From Geodermatophilaceae bacterium (GTDB taxonomy: Bacteria > Actinomycetota > Actinomycetes > Mycobacteriales > Geodermatophilaceae), in the NCBI GenBank assembly GCA_013812145.1, contig JACCTY010000026.1, positions 1-51,105 on the forward strand: DNA of 51,105 nt, written 5' to 3'. The notes under the pieces are model-generated. The model was not told the DNA's origin. It was given only the letters and a program-made list of their open reading frames with translations, and searched no databases. Shown one piece after another: positions 22,937 through 31,425 of the stretch (position 1 is the stretch's first letter; each line of letters opens with the position of its first letter). The position numbers were made by a program, and so were the translations under genes.

Positions 22937-25894
22937 TCAGCCGGTTGAGTCCTCGGCGGCCAGGAGCGCGGCATCGTCCAAGCGGGCGAACGCCTCGGCA
23001 AGAGCAGCGCGCAGCTGCCACCCGCGGTGCCGCCAGGCGAGCGCACGACCGAGCGCAGCGGCGCCGGCCGCTTGGCTCACGTGGTCGGTGTCCCCGTCCG
23101 GCCACCAGTCGACCCGCTGGTCGCCGACCGTCAGTTCCTGGTGGACGGCGACCCGGCCGGGCAACTCGGCCAAGCCCAGCCGTCGAGCCGCCGTTGCGGC
23201 GCCGGGAAGCTGACGCCATGGGGACTCCCGGTCGGGTCGCGAGGTCACCCGGCCGCTGACGAGCTCCGAGGCCAACGGCACCTCGAGCAGATCGGCGACG
23301 GCAGCTGGTGCCTGTCCCGATGGAACCGCTGCCCGGTCCAGCAGCGGCAGGAGGTACGGCGCATCGAGCACGACGGCCGCATCACGGCCCACCACCGCAC
23401 CGACAACCGTTCGCACTCCGTCGGGCGGCCGCACCTGGACGCCGTCCAGCGCCGCCGCTACCCGGCCGTAGATCCCGTCGAGCACGGCACTGGAAACCGC
23501 CCGCCGCGGATCACCCAGTCGAGCCAGCAGATCCAACGCCGACTCGGGTGCTGAAAGCACGTCGTCCACTGTGGACGGACAATCGAGGACGTCCGGAGTG
23601 TCGCCAGGCGCCTCGTCGTACAGGCCATTGAGTTCGACAGAACCGTTGCGCCGCAAGCGATCCGGGCGTCGACTGCCCAGGACCGGGTGCGTGGACAGCC
23701 ACCACGTGGTGTACGACGGCACGCTGACCGGCTCCGGCTGCCCACCCTGAATCAGCAGCGGGTCGAACACGTCTCGCGGCAGGCCGTCCAGGAGGCGCAA
23801 GGCGGCCGGCCACCGGTCGGCTCGCACCCGTTCCAGGTCCCGGACCGCGACCACCCGGTCCAGGACCGGCGGCATGCTCGTCGGCGGCAGCCGGTCGATG
23901 ACCGCGTCGTACCACTCGTCGACGGCGTCCAGGTCGAGGTCGGCGCCCACGTCGGCATCCTCGGCGCGAAGCACGGCGAACGTGGACAGCACTCCGACGG
24001 CCTCGAGGGTCTCCGACCCCCAGCGGCGTTCGGCTCCGGCGTCGACGACACCGAGCGAGCCTTGGGCCAGTACGTCGGCGAGCGGCGAGCTGCCCAGCAT
24101 CAGCTCAGCGGCGGCACTCCAGCCGCCCTCGGCGTCGGGTAGCGCCAGTTCCGCCAACCAAGGAAAGTCCTGAACGCTCACCCCCGCAGCGCGGACCAAC
24201 GCGATGACCGCGGTGACGATCGGCTCCGGGTCCTCCTCGTCCAGGGACTGCTCGACCGCTGCCCGCACGTCGGGGTCAAGCAGCACCGCGAGGGCGGTGG
24301 CCGGGCGGGCACCCAACCGTTCCAGGAGTGGGTGAACCGCCGCTGGGTCGACCAGCCGCAGTCCGAGACCGGTCAGTTCGCCGGCCGGCAGCGCTCGGTC
24401 CGGCAACAGGAGTCCGCGGGCGCCATACGCCGTTCGGCCGTCGGCGAGGGGGACCGGGAGGGCGGCCAGCGCCTCGGCGTCGTCGAGGGTGCCGAGGTCG
24501 GCCAGCGCCGCATAGACGACCGCCCACCATCCAGCAGGTCTGTCCACAGTGGACAGCATTCCGACAACGTCCGCGACGGACAGCCGCTGCACACCCAACG
24601 AGTCGAGCACGGGACGGTCGCGACGGGCCGACCACGAGGCGGGCAGCAGACCCGGGACGACGTCGACGAGGGCATCGACGAGACCCTCGGACACCGGGTC
24701 GAACGCGGCCGCGCGCTCCGGGCGGACCTGGGCACCGACAGCGGTGGGCAGCCAGTCCGTCGTACGCAACTCCGCCAGGGCTGTCAGACAGAGGGCGGCG
24801 TCCAGCTCGGCTCCGGCGAAACCGGTTCGCGGGACGAGCGCCAGGACCGCCGGGTCGGGATCGAGGCGTTGGAGCAGCAGCGCGTACGCCGACGCGGCAC
24901 GGGCGACCAGGTAGTCGGTCAACGGTCCCGGTGCGACGTGCCGGCGGTCGGGCGCCAGCGGAAATGTGGCGATCAGCCGGACGGGTAGGGACAGCGGCTC
25001 GTCGCTCGGCGTCGGGGCGTGCAGCACCTGCCGGCCGGGTAGCGGCGCCACCACCCCGTCGTCCACCGGTACCGCCCAGGACACCGACCAAGCGGTGCGC
25101 TCGCGCTCCTCCACCGGGCGCCCGGCCAGCAGGTCGGCGGGCAGCGACCCGGAGGCCGTCGATAGCGCCCACCGCTGATGGCCGACGCCGTCGCTCAGCT
25201 CGACCTCGTCGGGCCCGACGTCGGTTCGGGTGAGCAGGCGGCCCTCCACGTCGACCTCGGCCAGGCCGGGCAGGGACAGCAGCAGCTCCGCAGTCAGGTC
25301 GTCGAGCTGACGGCGTACCACCTCCTCGGCGCCGGAACGCAGCGGCAGCCGCACCTCAGTGGTGTATCCCGCCGGCGGATCGCCGGCGCAGTCGAAGGGC
25401 AGCCGGAGCGCCGGCACCGCGCCCCCGCGACGGGCCAGCTCCCCGGTCAACTCCGGGACCGCGGACACGATCGAGCGAGTGCGGTCTGCGCTGAACTCGA
25501 CGCAGCCGGTGGTCGAGATCACCCGAGGGCAGTCGCTCACCGCGAGAACGGCGGCGAAGCCGACACCGAAACGGCCGACCGTCGGCTCGGCGCGCTTCGC
25601 CGAGGCACGCAACGTCGCCAGCGCCTGGACGCCATCGGCATCCAGCGGCGCACCGGTGTTGGCGGCCCGGAGTTCTGCGTCCACCAGGTGCAGCCGAAGC
25701 CGACCGGGACGCCCTGCTCGGGCGGCGGCGTCGACGGCGTTCTGCGCGAGTTCGACGATCAGCCGATCCCGGTAGCCGCCGAGGACGAGATCCTCCTCGG
25801 CGTTGGCGTCCTCGCGGAATCGCGGTGGCGAGGCGGTCCAGGCGGCGAGCACCCGGCGGCGGATCGCCGCCGCCCCGAAGACGTCTTCGGACAC
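22937..25894 (-). CDS. Sacsin/Hsp90-like GHKL ATPase-domain protein
   Basis: The GTG at 25894 gives 985 residues; a longer reading runs into the DUF3027 gene upstream. The N-terminal 200 residues form a GHKL ATPase: IVELAQNAVDAAARAG (N-box with Mg-binding Asn) near 47, then ANTGAPLD and VGRFGVGFAAVLAV (G2 box) near 105. The remaining 780 residues are helical, Ala/Leu-rich and hold no domain I can name. This matches the actinobacterial sacsin N-terminal ATP-binding-like proteins, thought to be chaperone-like. It follows DUF3027 by 8 bp, an arrangement conserved in many actinobacteria, so they may work together. Two GTCCACWGTGGAC palindromes lie inside it. Confidence 0.88.
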   Translation of the reverse strand: MSEDVFGAAAIRRRVLAAWTASPPRFREDANAEEDLVLGGYRDRLIVELAQNAVDAAARAGRPGRLRLHLVDAELRAANTGAPLDADGVQALATLRASAKRAEPTVGRFGVGFAAVLAVSDCPRVISTTGCVEFSADRTRSIVSAVPELTGELARRGGAVPALRLPFDCAGDPPAGYTTEVRLPLRSGAEEVVRRQLDDLTAELLLSLPGLAEVDVEGRLLTRTDVGPDEVELSDGVGHQRWALSTASGSLPADLLAGRPVEERERTAWSVSWAVPVDDGVVAPLPGRQVLHAPTPSDEPLSLPVRLIATFPLAPDRRHVAPGPLTDYLVARAASAYALLLQRLDPDPAVLALVPRTGFAGAELDAALCLTALAELRTTDWLPTAVGAQVRPERAAAFDPVSEGLVDALVDVVPGLLPASWSARRDRPVLDSLGVQRLSVADVVGMLSTVDRPAGWWAVVYAALADLGTLDDAEALAALPVPLADGRTAYGARGLLLPDRALPAGELTGLGLRLVDPAAVHPLLERLGARPATALAVLLDPDVRAAVEQSLDEEDPEPIVTAVIALVRAAGVSVQDFPWLAELALPDAEGGWSAAAELMLGSSPLADVLAQGSLGVVDAGAERRWGSETLEAVGVLSTFAVLRAEDADVGADLDLDAVDEWYDAVIDRLPPTSMPPVLDRVVAVRDLERVRADRWPAALRLLDGLPRDVFDPLLIQGGQPEPVSVPSYTTWWLSTHPVLGSRRPDRLRRNGSVELNGLYDEAPGDTPDVLDCPSTVDDVLSAPESALDLLARLGDPRRAVSSAVLDGIYGRVAAALDGVQVRPPDGVRTVVGAVVGRDAAVVLDAPYLLPLLDRAAVPSGQAPAAVADLLEVPLASELVSGRVTSRPDRESPWRQLPGAATAARRLGLAELPGRVAVHQELTVGDQRVDWWPDGDTDHVSQAAGAAALGRALAWRHRGWQLRAALAEAFARLDDAALLAAEDSTG
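23564..23576. repeat. Palindrome GTCCACTGTGGAC
   Basis: A palindrome (6+6 with a T centre) inside the ATPase coding sequence. The same consensus GTCCACWGTGGAC occurs at 24542 and 38412. Confidence 0.7.
24542..24554. repeat. Palindrome GTCCACAGTGGAC
   Basis: Second copy of the 13-bp palindrome, also in the ATPase gene. Here the symmetry extends to 15 bp with a flanking T and A. Confidence 0.7.
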
Positions 25895-25902
25895 CGGCGT
25901 GC

Positions 25903-26706
25903 TCAGGTCTCCGGGAGTCGGTCCGGGTCGAGTGGCTCCAGAACGTCGTAGTCCTGGGTGTCGTAGGAGACCGCAGTGAGCGGTTCTAGGTCCGGCTCGT
26001 TCGCGGCCTCGGAATGGGCGCCGCACCCGTACCCGACAGCCACTGCCCGGCCGTCACTGGGGGAGTACTCGTTGCCACAGACGCCGAGCATCGCCCGCAG
26101 CGACCCTTCCAGCGGAAGGTAGAAGCCGCAGCTGCCGCACGGCCCGGGCGCCTGCCGGGCCATCGGATCGTCCGGGCCGGTCGAGCCGTCGTTCCAGCGC
26201 TCGGCGGCATCGGTCCGGCCCAGGCGGGACATCACCCGGACCCGGCCGAGGCCGAGTTCGTAAGCGATCTCGTCCAGCGCCGAGTCACCGCTGGCGCCGT
26301 ACGCCGGAACGAGCCGCTCGTCGTCCGGTGCGGTCGGCAGCAGGTCGCCGACCCCCAGGTCGCCGGGCTGCAGCCGTTCACTCCACGGCACCCAAGGCGG
26401 GGGCAGCAGCGCACCGTCGCCGGGTTGGAGTACCACCTCGTCGACGGTGATCCGCGGATCGTCGTACAGGCGGGCCACCGACACCGACCAGCACCATCCG
26501 GTATACGCCGGCGCGGTGCAATCGAAGGAATGCACGGCCACCGCCACCGACGGATCCTGCTGGGCCAGCCCGACGCAGCCGCGGTGGGCACCGACCTGAG
26601 CTGGCGAGGAGTCCTCCACGGCAGCGCGCCGGGCCAGTTCAACAGCCCCGGCGAGGACGGGATCGGGCGCCAGGACAGGCCGCTGCTCGGTCACGGTCGC
26701 GTCCAC
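25903..26706 (-). CDS. DUF3027 family protein
   Basis: The start was set at the GTG at 26706 because AGGGAGG (26715-26721) precedes it by 8 nt; this gives 267 residues. The central part holds WCWSVSVARLYDDPRITVDEV and LLPPPWVPWSERLQPGDLGVGD, and the C-terminal part a cysteine cluster, PCGSCGFYLPL, GVCGNEYSPSDG and YGCGAHSEA. The cluster could bind zinc. These are hallmarks of the actinobacterial DUF3027 family, whose function is unknown. The gene is followed after 8 bp by the sacsin-like ATPase and is divergent from the MFS gene. From memory, the M. tuberculosis member is Rv0883c. Confidence 0.9.
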   Translation of the reverse strand: MDATVTEQRPVLAPDPVLAGAVELARRAAVEDSSPAQVGAHRGCVGLAQQDPSVAVAVHSFDCTAPAYTGWCWSVSVARLYDDPRITVDEVVLQPGDGALLPPPWVPWSERLQPGDLGVGDLLPTAPDDERLVPAYGASGDSALDEIAYELGLGRVRVMSRLGRTDAAERWNDGSTGPDDPMARQAPGPCGSCGFYLPLEGSLRAMLGVCGNEYSPSDGRAVAVGYGCGAHSEAANEPDLEPLTAVSYDTQDYDVLEPLDPDRLPET

Positions 26707-26817
26707 CTCATCATCCTCCCTCATCGCGGCCGCGCACCGGTCACTGCGCCACCCGGCCGCGGCAGCGGGTGTGGCGAGCTCCCGACAACCGTCGGTGCCG
26801 TGAGGCAGGATGTTGGC

Positions 26818-28308
26818 GTGAATCCGCCCGGTTCCGCCGGCCCCAGCGGCGCGCGGTCCCTCGGGCCGGAGGCAACCCAACCGCAACCGGGACTGCCGGC
26901 AGGCAGGCCACCGCCGCCGGGCGGTTCGGCGCAGGGCCGCCGGGCGGTGCGCCGGCCCCGCCCGCAAACCGACACCATGCTCCCCTCCAAGATCACCGTG
27001 ACCCGGGTCGCCGCCATCCGGACCCGGCAGCTGACGTCCGCCGCCGTACGCCGGGTCAACGCCGCCAGTCGCGCGGACGGGGCCGGTGACTCCGGCCTCA
27101 CCGGGCTGATCTGGACGCACGCGCTGAACGTTGCCGGCGACGCCCTGATCGCGGTCTCGCTGGCCGGCACGCTGTTCTTCGCGGCGGCCGCCGGCGAGCA
27201 ACGCTCGAACGTCGCGCTCTACCTGCTGGTGACCATGGCGCCGTTCGCGGTCGTCGCCCCGATCATCGGCCCTGCGCTGGACCGGCTGCAGCGCGGTCGC
27301 CGCTGGGCGTTGGCCGCGACGATGGGGGGCCGTGCGGTCCTCGCCTGGATCATGGCCTCCAACTACGACAACTTCGCGTTGTATCCGGCCGCGTTCGGTG
27401 CGCTGGTGCTGTCCAAGTCGTACGGCGTACTGCGGGGTGCCGTCGTGCCGCGGGTGCTGCCCGGCGACATGACGCTGGTGACGGCGAACGCGAGGCTGTC
27501 GATCTTCGGAATCATCACCGGCGGGGTGTTCGCCGGCATCGGAGCCGGCGTTGCCGCGCTGTTGGGGTTCAGCTGGGAACTTGGACTCACCGTGGTCGTG
27601 TTCACAGCCGCCGGAATCGTCGCGCTGCGGCTGCCCACGCACGTGGACCACTCCGAAGGCGAGCTGCCCGCTTCGGTGTTGATCCCCGGGCCGACCGGTG
27701 TGCTGACCGGACGGGGGCGGCGCTCGCTGGGTATCCGCGTCGTCACCGCGCTGCGTGGGGTGGCCACGCTGCGGGGACTGACCGGCTTCCTGACGATCTT
27801 CTCTCCGTTCTTCATGCAGGGCACGATCGGCGGCGTCGAAGGCACCCTCGCGCTCGGCGCGATCGCCGGCGCGGCCGGTCTGGGTAGCTTCACCGGTACC
27901 GCCATCGGGGCCCGGGCACGGGTGAGCAACCCGGACGTCGTCGTACTCGTGATGACCGGGATCGCCGCGGTGGCGTGCCTGATCGCCGCGTTCGCGTTCT
28001 CCCTCGGGACGATGGTCGCGGTCGCGCTGGCCGCCGGGGTCACCAACGCGCTCGGCAAGCACGGACTGGATGCGATCATCCAACGCGACGTCCCGGAGTC
28101 ACTGCGCTCCTCGGCATTCGCGCGCTCGGAGACGCTCCTGCAGATCACCTGGGTGTTCGGTGGGGCGGTGGCCATCTCGCTGCCGCTGATCGGCTGGATT
28201 GCGTTCACCGTTGCGGCCGCGTTGATCGTCACTGCCACCACGCTCAACGTGATCAGCAGCCGCAAGCGGCGCGGAAAGGTTCCGGCACCCCCCGGCCACG
28301 TCGCGTGA
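26818..28308 (+). CDS. MFS transporter (actinobacterial DUF3027-linked type)
   Basis: The GTG at 26818 gives 496 residues. A Pro/Gly-rich N-terminal tail of about 50 residues precedes a conserved stretch MLPSKITVTRVAAIRTRQLT, then about twelve membrane helices. VAPIIGPALDRLQRGRRW is the loop after helix 2, and the second half carries AGVTNALGKHGLDAIIQRDVP. It is a membrane transporter of unknown substrate. The order DUF3027, MFS, DUF2771, cold-shock gene is shared by many actinobacteria. An internal ATG at 26980 would remove the unusual tail. Confidence 0.87.
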   Translation: MNPPGSAGPSGARSLGPEATQPQPGLPAGRPPPPGGSAQGRRAVRRPRPQTDTMLPSKITVTRVAAIRTRQLTSAAVRRVNAASRADGAGDSGLTGLIWTHALNVAGDALIAVSLAGTLFFAAAAGEQRSNVALYLLVTMAPFAVVAPIIGPALDRLQRGRRWALAATMGGRAVLAWIMASNYDNFALYPAAFGALVLSKSYGVLRGAVVPRVLPGDMTLVTANARLSIFGIITGGVFAGIGAGVAALLGFSWELGLTVVVFTAAGIVALRLPTHVDHSEGELPASVLIPGPTGVLTGRGRRSLGIRVVTALRGVATLRGLTGFLTIFSPFFMQGTIGGVEGTLALGAIAGAAGLGSFTGTAIGARARVSNPDVVVLVMTGIAAVACLIAAFAFSLGTMVAVALAAGVTNALGKHGLDAIIQRDVPESLRSSAFARSETLLQITWVFGGAVAISLPLIGWIAFTVAAALIVTATTLNVISSRKRRGKVPAPPGHVA

Positions 28309-28343
28309 GCCCGCCTACGCCACGCCTGCGGCGTCCCGTCCCT

Positions 28344-28419
28344 CCCACTTTGCCTGTGCGGTGGCCCCGCAAAGTGGACATATCGGCAGCTGCAGCGGCC
28401 AGCCGACAGGCAAAGTGGG
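28344..28419. repeat. Inverted repeat overlapping the lipoprotein start
   Basis: The arms cccactttgcctgt (28344-28357) and acaggcaaagtggg (28406-28419) pair perfectly over 14 bp with 48 bp between them, and a third gcaaagtgg lies inside (28369-28377). It covers both candidate start codons and the first part of the lipoprotein signal peptide. It could be a small palindromic element that landed at the gene start, or an mRNA structure that hides the start. Confidence 0.85.
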
Positions 28420-28838
28420 CAGCGGTGGCCGTTATGGCCGCGCTGGTTGGCGGCTGCTCGGCCGCGCCGCCGACGGTGACGGTGACGGTGGGCGCGCAGA
28501 GCCGGGAACTCGCACCGACGCAGCTCTGCCTCGACGGCGAGCCGCAGCTCTACCCCGAGGCTGACCGGCCACCCGTGCTCCGCGTCGGTCCGGGTGAGCC
28601 GATCAGGATCGAAGTGTCCGAGGAGCTGTCCGAATCGGGCTGGCAGATCCAGATCTTCGACGACGAGCTGGCGGAGCAGATCGGTCAGGTCCCGGTGGGC
28701 AACCTGACGGTCTTCGACGAACTCACGACATCCGACGCGAGGCCCCCGGCGTACTTCCTGATCGTGGTGCAGGACGCCGGGTCAGACTGCGAAGGACTGT
28801 CCGGCGCCTGGCCGATCGGCCTGCTCAGGGAGCGCTGA
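28374..28838 (+). CDS. DUF2771-like lipoprotein
   Basis: From the GTG at 28374 the product is 154 residues; a GTG at 28356 is equally possible. A lipoprotein signal peptide ends in ALVGGC near residue 28, so Cys would be lipidated and the protein held outside the membrane. The mature part has VTVTVGAQSRELAPTQLCLD, PGEPIRIEVSEELSESGWQI and FLIVVQDAGSDCEGLSG, with a likely disulfide pair. This pattern and the position after the MFS gene fit the DUF2771 family. The N-terminal Ala-rich residues come from an inverted repeat and are not expected to be conserved. Confidence 0.78.
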   Translation: MDISAAAAASRQAKWAAVAVMAALVGGCSAAPPTVTVTVGAQSRELAPTQLCLDGEPQLYPEADRPPVLRVGPGEPIRIEVSEELSESGWQIQIFDDELAEQIGQVPVGNLTVFDELTTSDARPPAYFLIVVQDAGSDCEGLSGAWPIGLLRER

Positions 28839-28844
28839 ACTTCA

Positions 28845-28868
28845 TGAGCCGGCGGGACAGTCGGCTCA
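28845..28868. terminator. Hairpin between convergent lipoprotein and cold-shock genes
   Basis: Arms tgagccg (28845-28851) and cggctca (28862-28868) pair over 7 bp with a 10-nt loop, in the 27-bp gap. There is no T-run on either side, so any terminator function would be of the GC-rich, non-canonical type. Confidence 0.4.
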
Positions 28869-29261
28869 CGCCTCCAGGTCGCCGGCGACCGCCCGCAGCA
28901 CGGCGGCCACCTTTCGAGCATCCTGCCGATCCGGATAACGACCACGGCGCAACGTGTTGGAGACGCCGTCGAGCAGCTTGATGACGTCCTCGACGATGAC
29001 GACCATGTCGTCGGCGTCCTTGCGCTGCGCTGCGGCCGTCGCCTGCACAACGGAGGGCAACGCGTCGAGCACCCGCACCGACAGCGCCTGCTCGCCGCGA
29101 CGGCCTTCGGCGACCCCGAACTCGACCCGCTGACCCGGCTTGAGCTCGGTCGTTCCAGCGGGCAGCGCGTCACGGTGCACGAACACGTCGCCACCGTCCT
29201 CACGGGACAGGAAGCCGAAGCCCTTCTCCGCACTGAACCACTTGACCTTGCCGCTGGGCAC
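28866..29261 (-). CDS. Cold-shock domain protein with C-terminal extension
   Basis: The GTG at 29261 has GAGGA upstream and gives 131 residues. The first 66 are a cold-shock domain with PSGKVKWFSAEKGFGFL (RNP1 near 13-18) and GGDVFVHRDAL (RNP2 near 25-29), which binds single-stranded RNA. The last 65 residues are a helical extension (DDMVVIVEDVIKLLDGVSN and DARKVAAVLRAVAGDLEA) absent from classical 67-residue cold-shock proteins. This longer form is found in actinobacteria (CspB-like). It is expected to act as an RNA chaperone. The leader carries a strong hairpin. Confidence 0.93.
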   Translation of the reverse strand: MPSGKVKWFSAEKGFGFLSREDGGDVFVHRDALPAGTTELKPGQRVEFGVAEGRRGEQALSVRVLDALPSVVQATAAAQRKDADDMVVIVEDVIKLLDGVSNTLRRGRYPDRQDARKVAAVLRAVAGDLEA

Positions 29262-29296
29262 AGGAGTTGTCCTCACATAGGGGTACGCCACGAACA

Positions 29297-29325
29297 AGGC
29301 ACCATCGCGCACGCGCGAGGTGCCT
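29297..29325 (-). promoter_or_regulatory. Hairpin in the cold-shock gene leader, with a -10-like box upstream
   Basis: The arms AGGCACC and GGTGCCT (7 bp), then TCGCG and CGCGA (5 bp) past a single bulged base, close on a 4-nt loop. This sits 36-64 nt before the GTG of the cold-shock gene. In the same direction a TAAAAT box (29333-29338) overlaps the LarE stop and could start a transcript there. The hairpin may be a leader structure or the LarE terminator; no T-run follows it. Confidence 0.5.
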
Positions 29326-29335
29326 CTTGTCCATT

Positions 29336-30187
29336 TTAGTCCTTATTGGCCGCGGTCCCCACTGGAAAGCTGGCGGGGACCTCCAGGGCGTCATTCATGG
29401 AACCGGATCGGAACTCGCGCACTTGCACGGTGTCGAACCCGGCCAGCAGATTCGCCCGGGCCCTCAGTACGCCGACCAGCTCAGCGCCGACCTCGATCCG
29501 AGCCGTCCCCTGCCCGAGGTCGCGCACCCGTAGGTCGCCCACCCGATGACCATCGGTGGTCAAGGCGGTTCGCAGCGTCGCCTCTGCTCGCTCGACGCGG
29601 GCCAGTCGCTGCGACGTGATCTGCAACCCGTACGCGATCCGGCTGGACAGGCACGCAGCGGCCGGCTTGTCCCACGTACGCAGACCCCATTCGCGTGAGG
29701 TTTCCCGAATCTGCCGCTTGGTCAGGCCGGCGTCTCGCAGCGGTGCCCGCGCCCCGCGCTCGGCCGCCGCCCGGATGCCCGGCCGGAACCCGGCGATGGC
29801 GTCGTCGGCGTTCGTGCCGGTGAGGACGACAGCACCCAGCGGCGCGGCGATCGGCGCGAGGGTGTCGAGCAGTTCGGCCTTGCAGAAGTAGCAGCGATCG
29901 CCGCCGTTGGCCCGGTATCCCGCTCGGCTCATCTCCTCCGTCCGCGGCGTGAGATGGCGTACGCCGAGGCTGTGGGCAAACTCGCGGGCATGCTCGAGTT
30001 CGGTCGCCGGCAGGCTCGGCGAGACCGCGGTTGCCGCCGTGACGCGGTCCACGCCCAGTGTCCGGGCGGCGGCAGCGAGGAGGAATGCCGAGTCCGCACC
30101 GCCGGAGAATGCCACCAGCACGGCATCGAGCCCGCCGAGGTCTTCGATCAGGGCGGCGACCCGCCGTTGCCGAGCACCGTCAGCCAC
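29336..30187 (-). CDS. larE: LarE-like ATP-dependent sacrificial sulfur transferase
   Basis: The 283-residue protein has the PP-loop SGGADS (residues 28-33), CYFC at 99-102, TGTNADD near 123, and ACLSSR with Cys179 matching the sulfur-donating Cys176 of Lactiplantibacillus LarE. That enzyme AMPylates the nickel-pincer precursor and inserts sulfur from its own cysteine. No larB or larC is in the window; actinobacterial LarE proteins often stand alone and may act in other sulfur chemistry. The GTG start at 30187 is 80 bp from the divergent kinase-like gene. Confidence 0.9.
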   Translation of the reverse strand: MADGARQRRVAALIEDLGGLDAVLVAFSGGADSAFLLAAAARTLGVDRVTAATAVSPSLPATELEHAREFAHSLGVRHLTPRTEEMSRAGYRANGGDRCYFCKAELLDTLAPIAAPLGAVVLTGTNADDAIAGFRPGIRAAAERGARAPLRDAGLTKRQIRETSREWGLRTWDKPAAACLSSRIAYGLQITSQRLARVERAEATLRTALTTDGHRVGDLRVRDLGQGTARIEVGAELVGVLRARANLLAGFDTVQVREFRSGSMNDALEVPASFPVGTAANKD

Positions 30188-30267
30188 GGCCGCCAGGGTA
30201 CGTGCACCCGATCCACTGCTGCGACGACTGTTTTCGCCGTGATAGCACGTTGCGAAAAGATCCGGTC

Positions 30268-31425
30268 ATGACCGGTGCCGATTCTCGAGCCGTCCTCGAG
30301 GCCGCCGCGGAGGCTATCGGGGCCCGCTCCCTGCGGCCGGTCGGGGCACCCCTTCGGGGCAGCCAACGCACGGTCGTGATCCGAGCCGCGGTGGACGGTG
30401 GCCCGGGAACAGTTGTGGTCAAGGCGTTCGCTCCGAACCGGGCCGGTGAGGGCTGGGTTCGGGAGGCCGCTGCGTTGGCGGTGTTGCGCGGGCGCGGCGC
30501 CAGGGCGGCGGACCTGCTCGGGGTCGGCAGCGAGCCGCCGTTCGTCGTCACCGCCGACCTCGGCGACGGACCGAACCTGGCCGATGCGCTCCTCGGCGCG
30601 GATCCAGAGGCGGCGGCCGAAGCGCTCGGTGATTGGGCGGAAGCGCTGGCCACCGTCCACCGCAGCACCGTCGCCTCAGCTCCGGCGTACGCCGACGCAC
30701 TGGCCGTTCACGCGGGAGATCTGCCGGTCGACGTGGAGACGACGTCGAACCTGCTCGACACGGCCGCGGCGACGCTGCAGCGGTTGCTCCCGGAACTCGG
30801 CGTGCGGCCCAGCCCGGTGGCGTTGCACGAGCTGCGTGAGGCAGGGGCGATGCTCGGCGCCGATGCCACTGCCCTCTCACCCACCGACGCCTGTCCGGAC
30901 AACAACGTCCGCACCAGCAAAGGCCTGGTACTGCTGGACTTCGAGGGTGCCGAGGTCCGCCACGTCGCGTGGGACGTGGCCTACCTGCGGGTGCCGTGGC
31001 CGTCGTGCTGGTGTTCCTGGCGGTTGCCGGCCGACGTCGCCGATCCGGCCCTGGCGCGGTGGCGGGCCGGCGCGCGGGCGGCGTTCCCGGTTGTGGACTC
31101 AGCTGTCTTCGATGCGGCGCTGGACGTCGCGTCCACGGCGTGGGCGCTGCTGTCGGTCAGCTGGTTCCTCGACCGGGCGCTCGGCGCCGACCCGCCACCG
31201 GAGGACCCGCGCCTGCACGGGCTGGTGCCGTCACGGCGAGCGATGATCCAGCACCGCCTCGACGGTGCCGTCCGGCGCGACACCCCGAAGCTTCCGGCGC
31301 TGACCCGGCTCGCGGACGAGGCACTCGGGGCTACTCGGGCCGCGTGGGGCGACACGCCGCTTGCTCTTGCCCCGGCGTTTCGCAGTCAGCCCCACTCGGC
31401 GGTTACCCCCCCGGCGTCGTCGTAG
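30268..31425 (+). CDS. Phosphotransferase-like (APH-related) protein
   Basis: The ATG at 30268 gives 385 residues. The N-lobe has RGSQRTVVIRAAVDGGPGTV and VVVKAFAPN (possible ATP-binding Lys near 52), and the linker DLGDGPNLADALLG. The catalytic loop reads SPTDACPDNN near residue 210: the Asp and Asn of the family are kept but the usual His-Gly before the Asp is Pro-Thr. LVLLDFEGAEVRH is the DFG equivalent. It may be an altered kinase or a non-catalytic binding protein. The tail (CWCSWRLPADV) has no counterpart I know. Its 3' end overlaps the META lipoprotein gene on the other strand by 40 bp. Confidence 0.75.
   Translation: MTGADSRAVLEAAAEAIGARSLRPVGAPLRGSQRTVVIRAAVDGGPGTVVVKAFAPNRAGEGWVREAAALAVLRGRGARAADLLGVGSEPPFVVTADLGDGPNLADALLGADPEAAAEALGDWAEALATVHRSTVASAPAYADALAVHAGDLPVDVETTSNLLDTAAATLQRLLPELGVRPSPVALHELREAGAMLGADATALSPTDACPDNNVRTSKGLVLLDFEGAEVRHVAWDVAYLRVPWPSCWCSWRLPADVADPALARWRAGARAAFPVVDSAVFDAALDVASTAWALLSVSWFLDRALGADPPPEDPRLHGLVPSRRAMIQHRLDGAVRRDTPKLPALTRLADEALGATRAAWGDTPLALAPAFRSQPHSAVTPPASS

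Noticed and set aside
26707-28083. Long extension of the DUF3027 frame across the MFS gene on the other strand
   Set aside because: It is low-complexity Arg/Gly/Asp/His sequence antisense to a clear membrane protein, and a strong ribosome binding site fixes the start at 26706.
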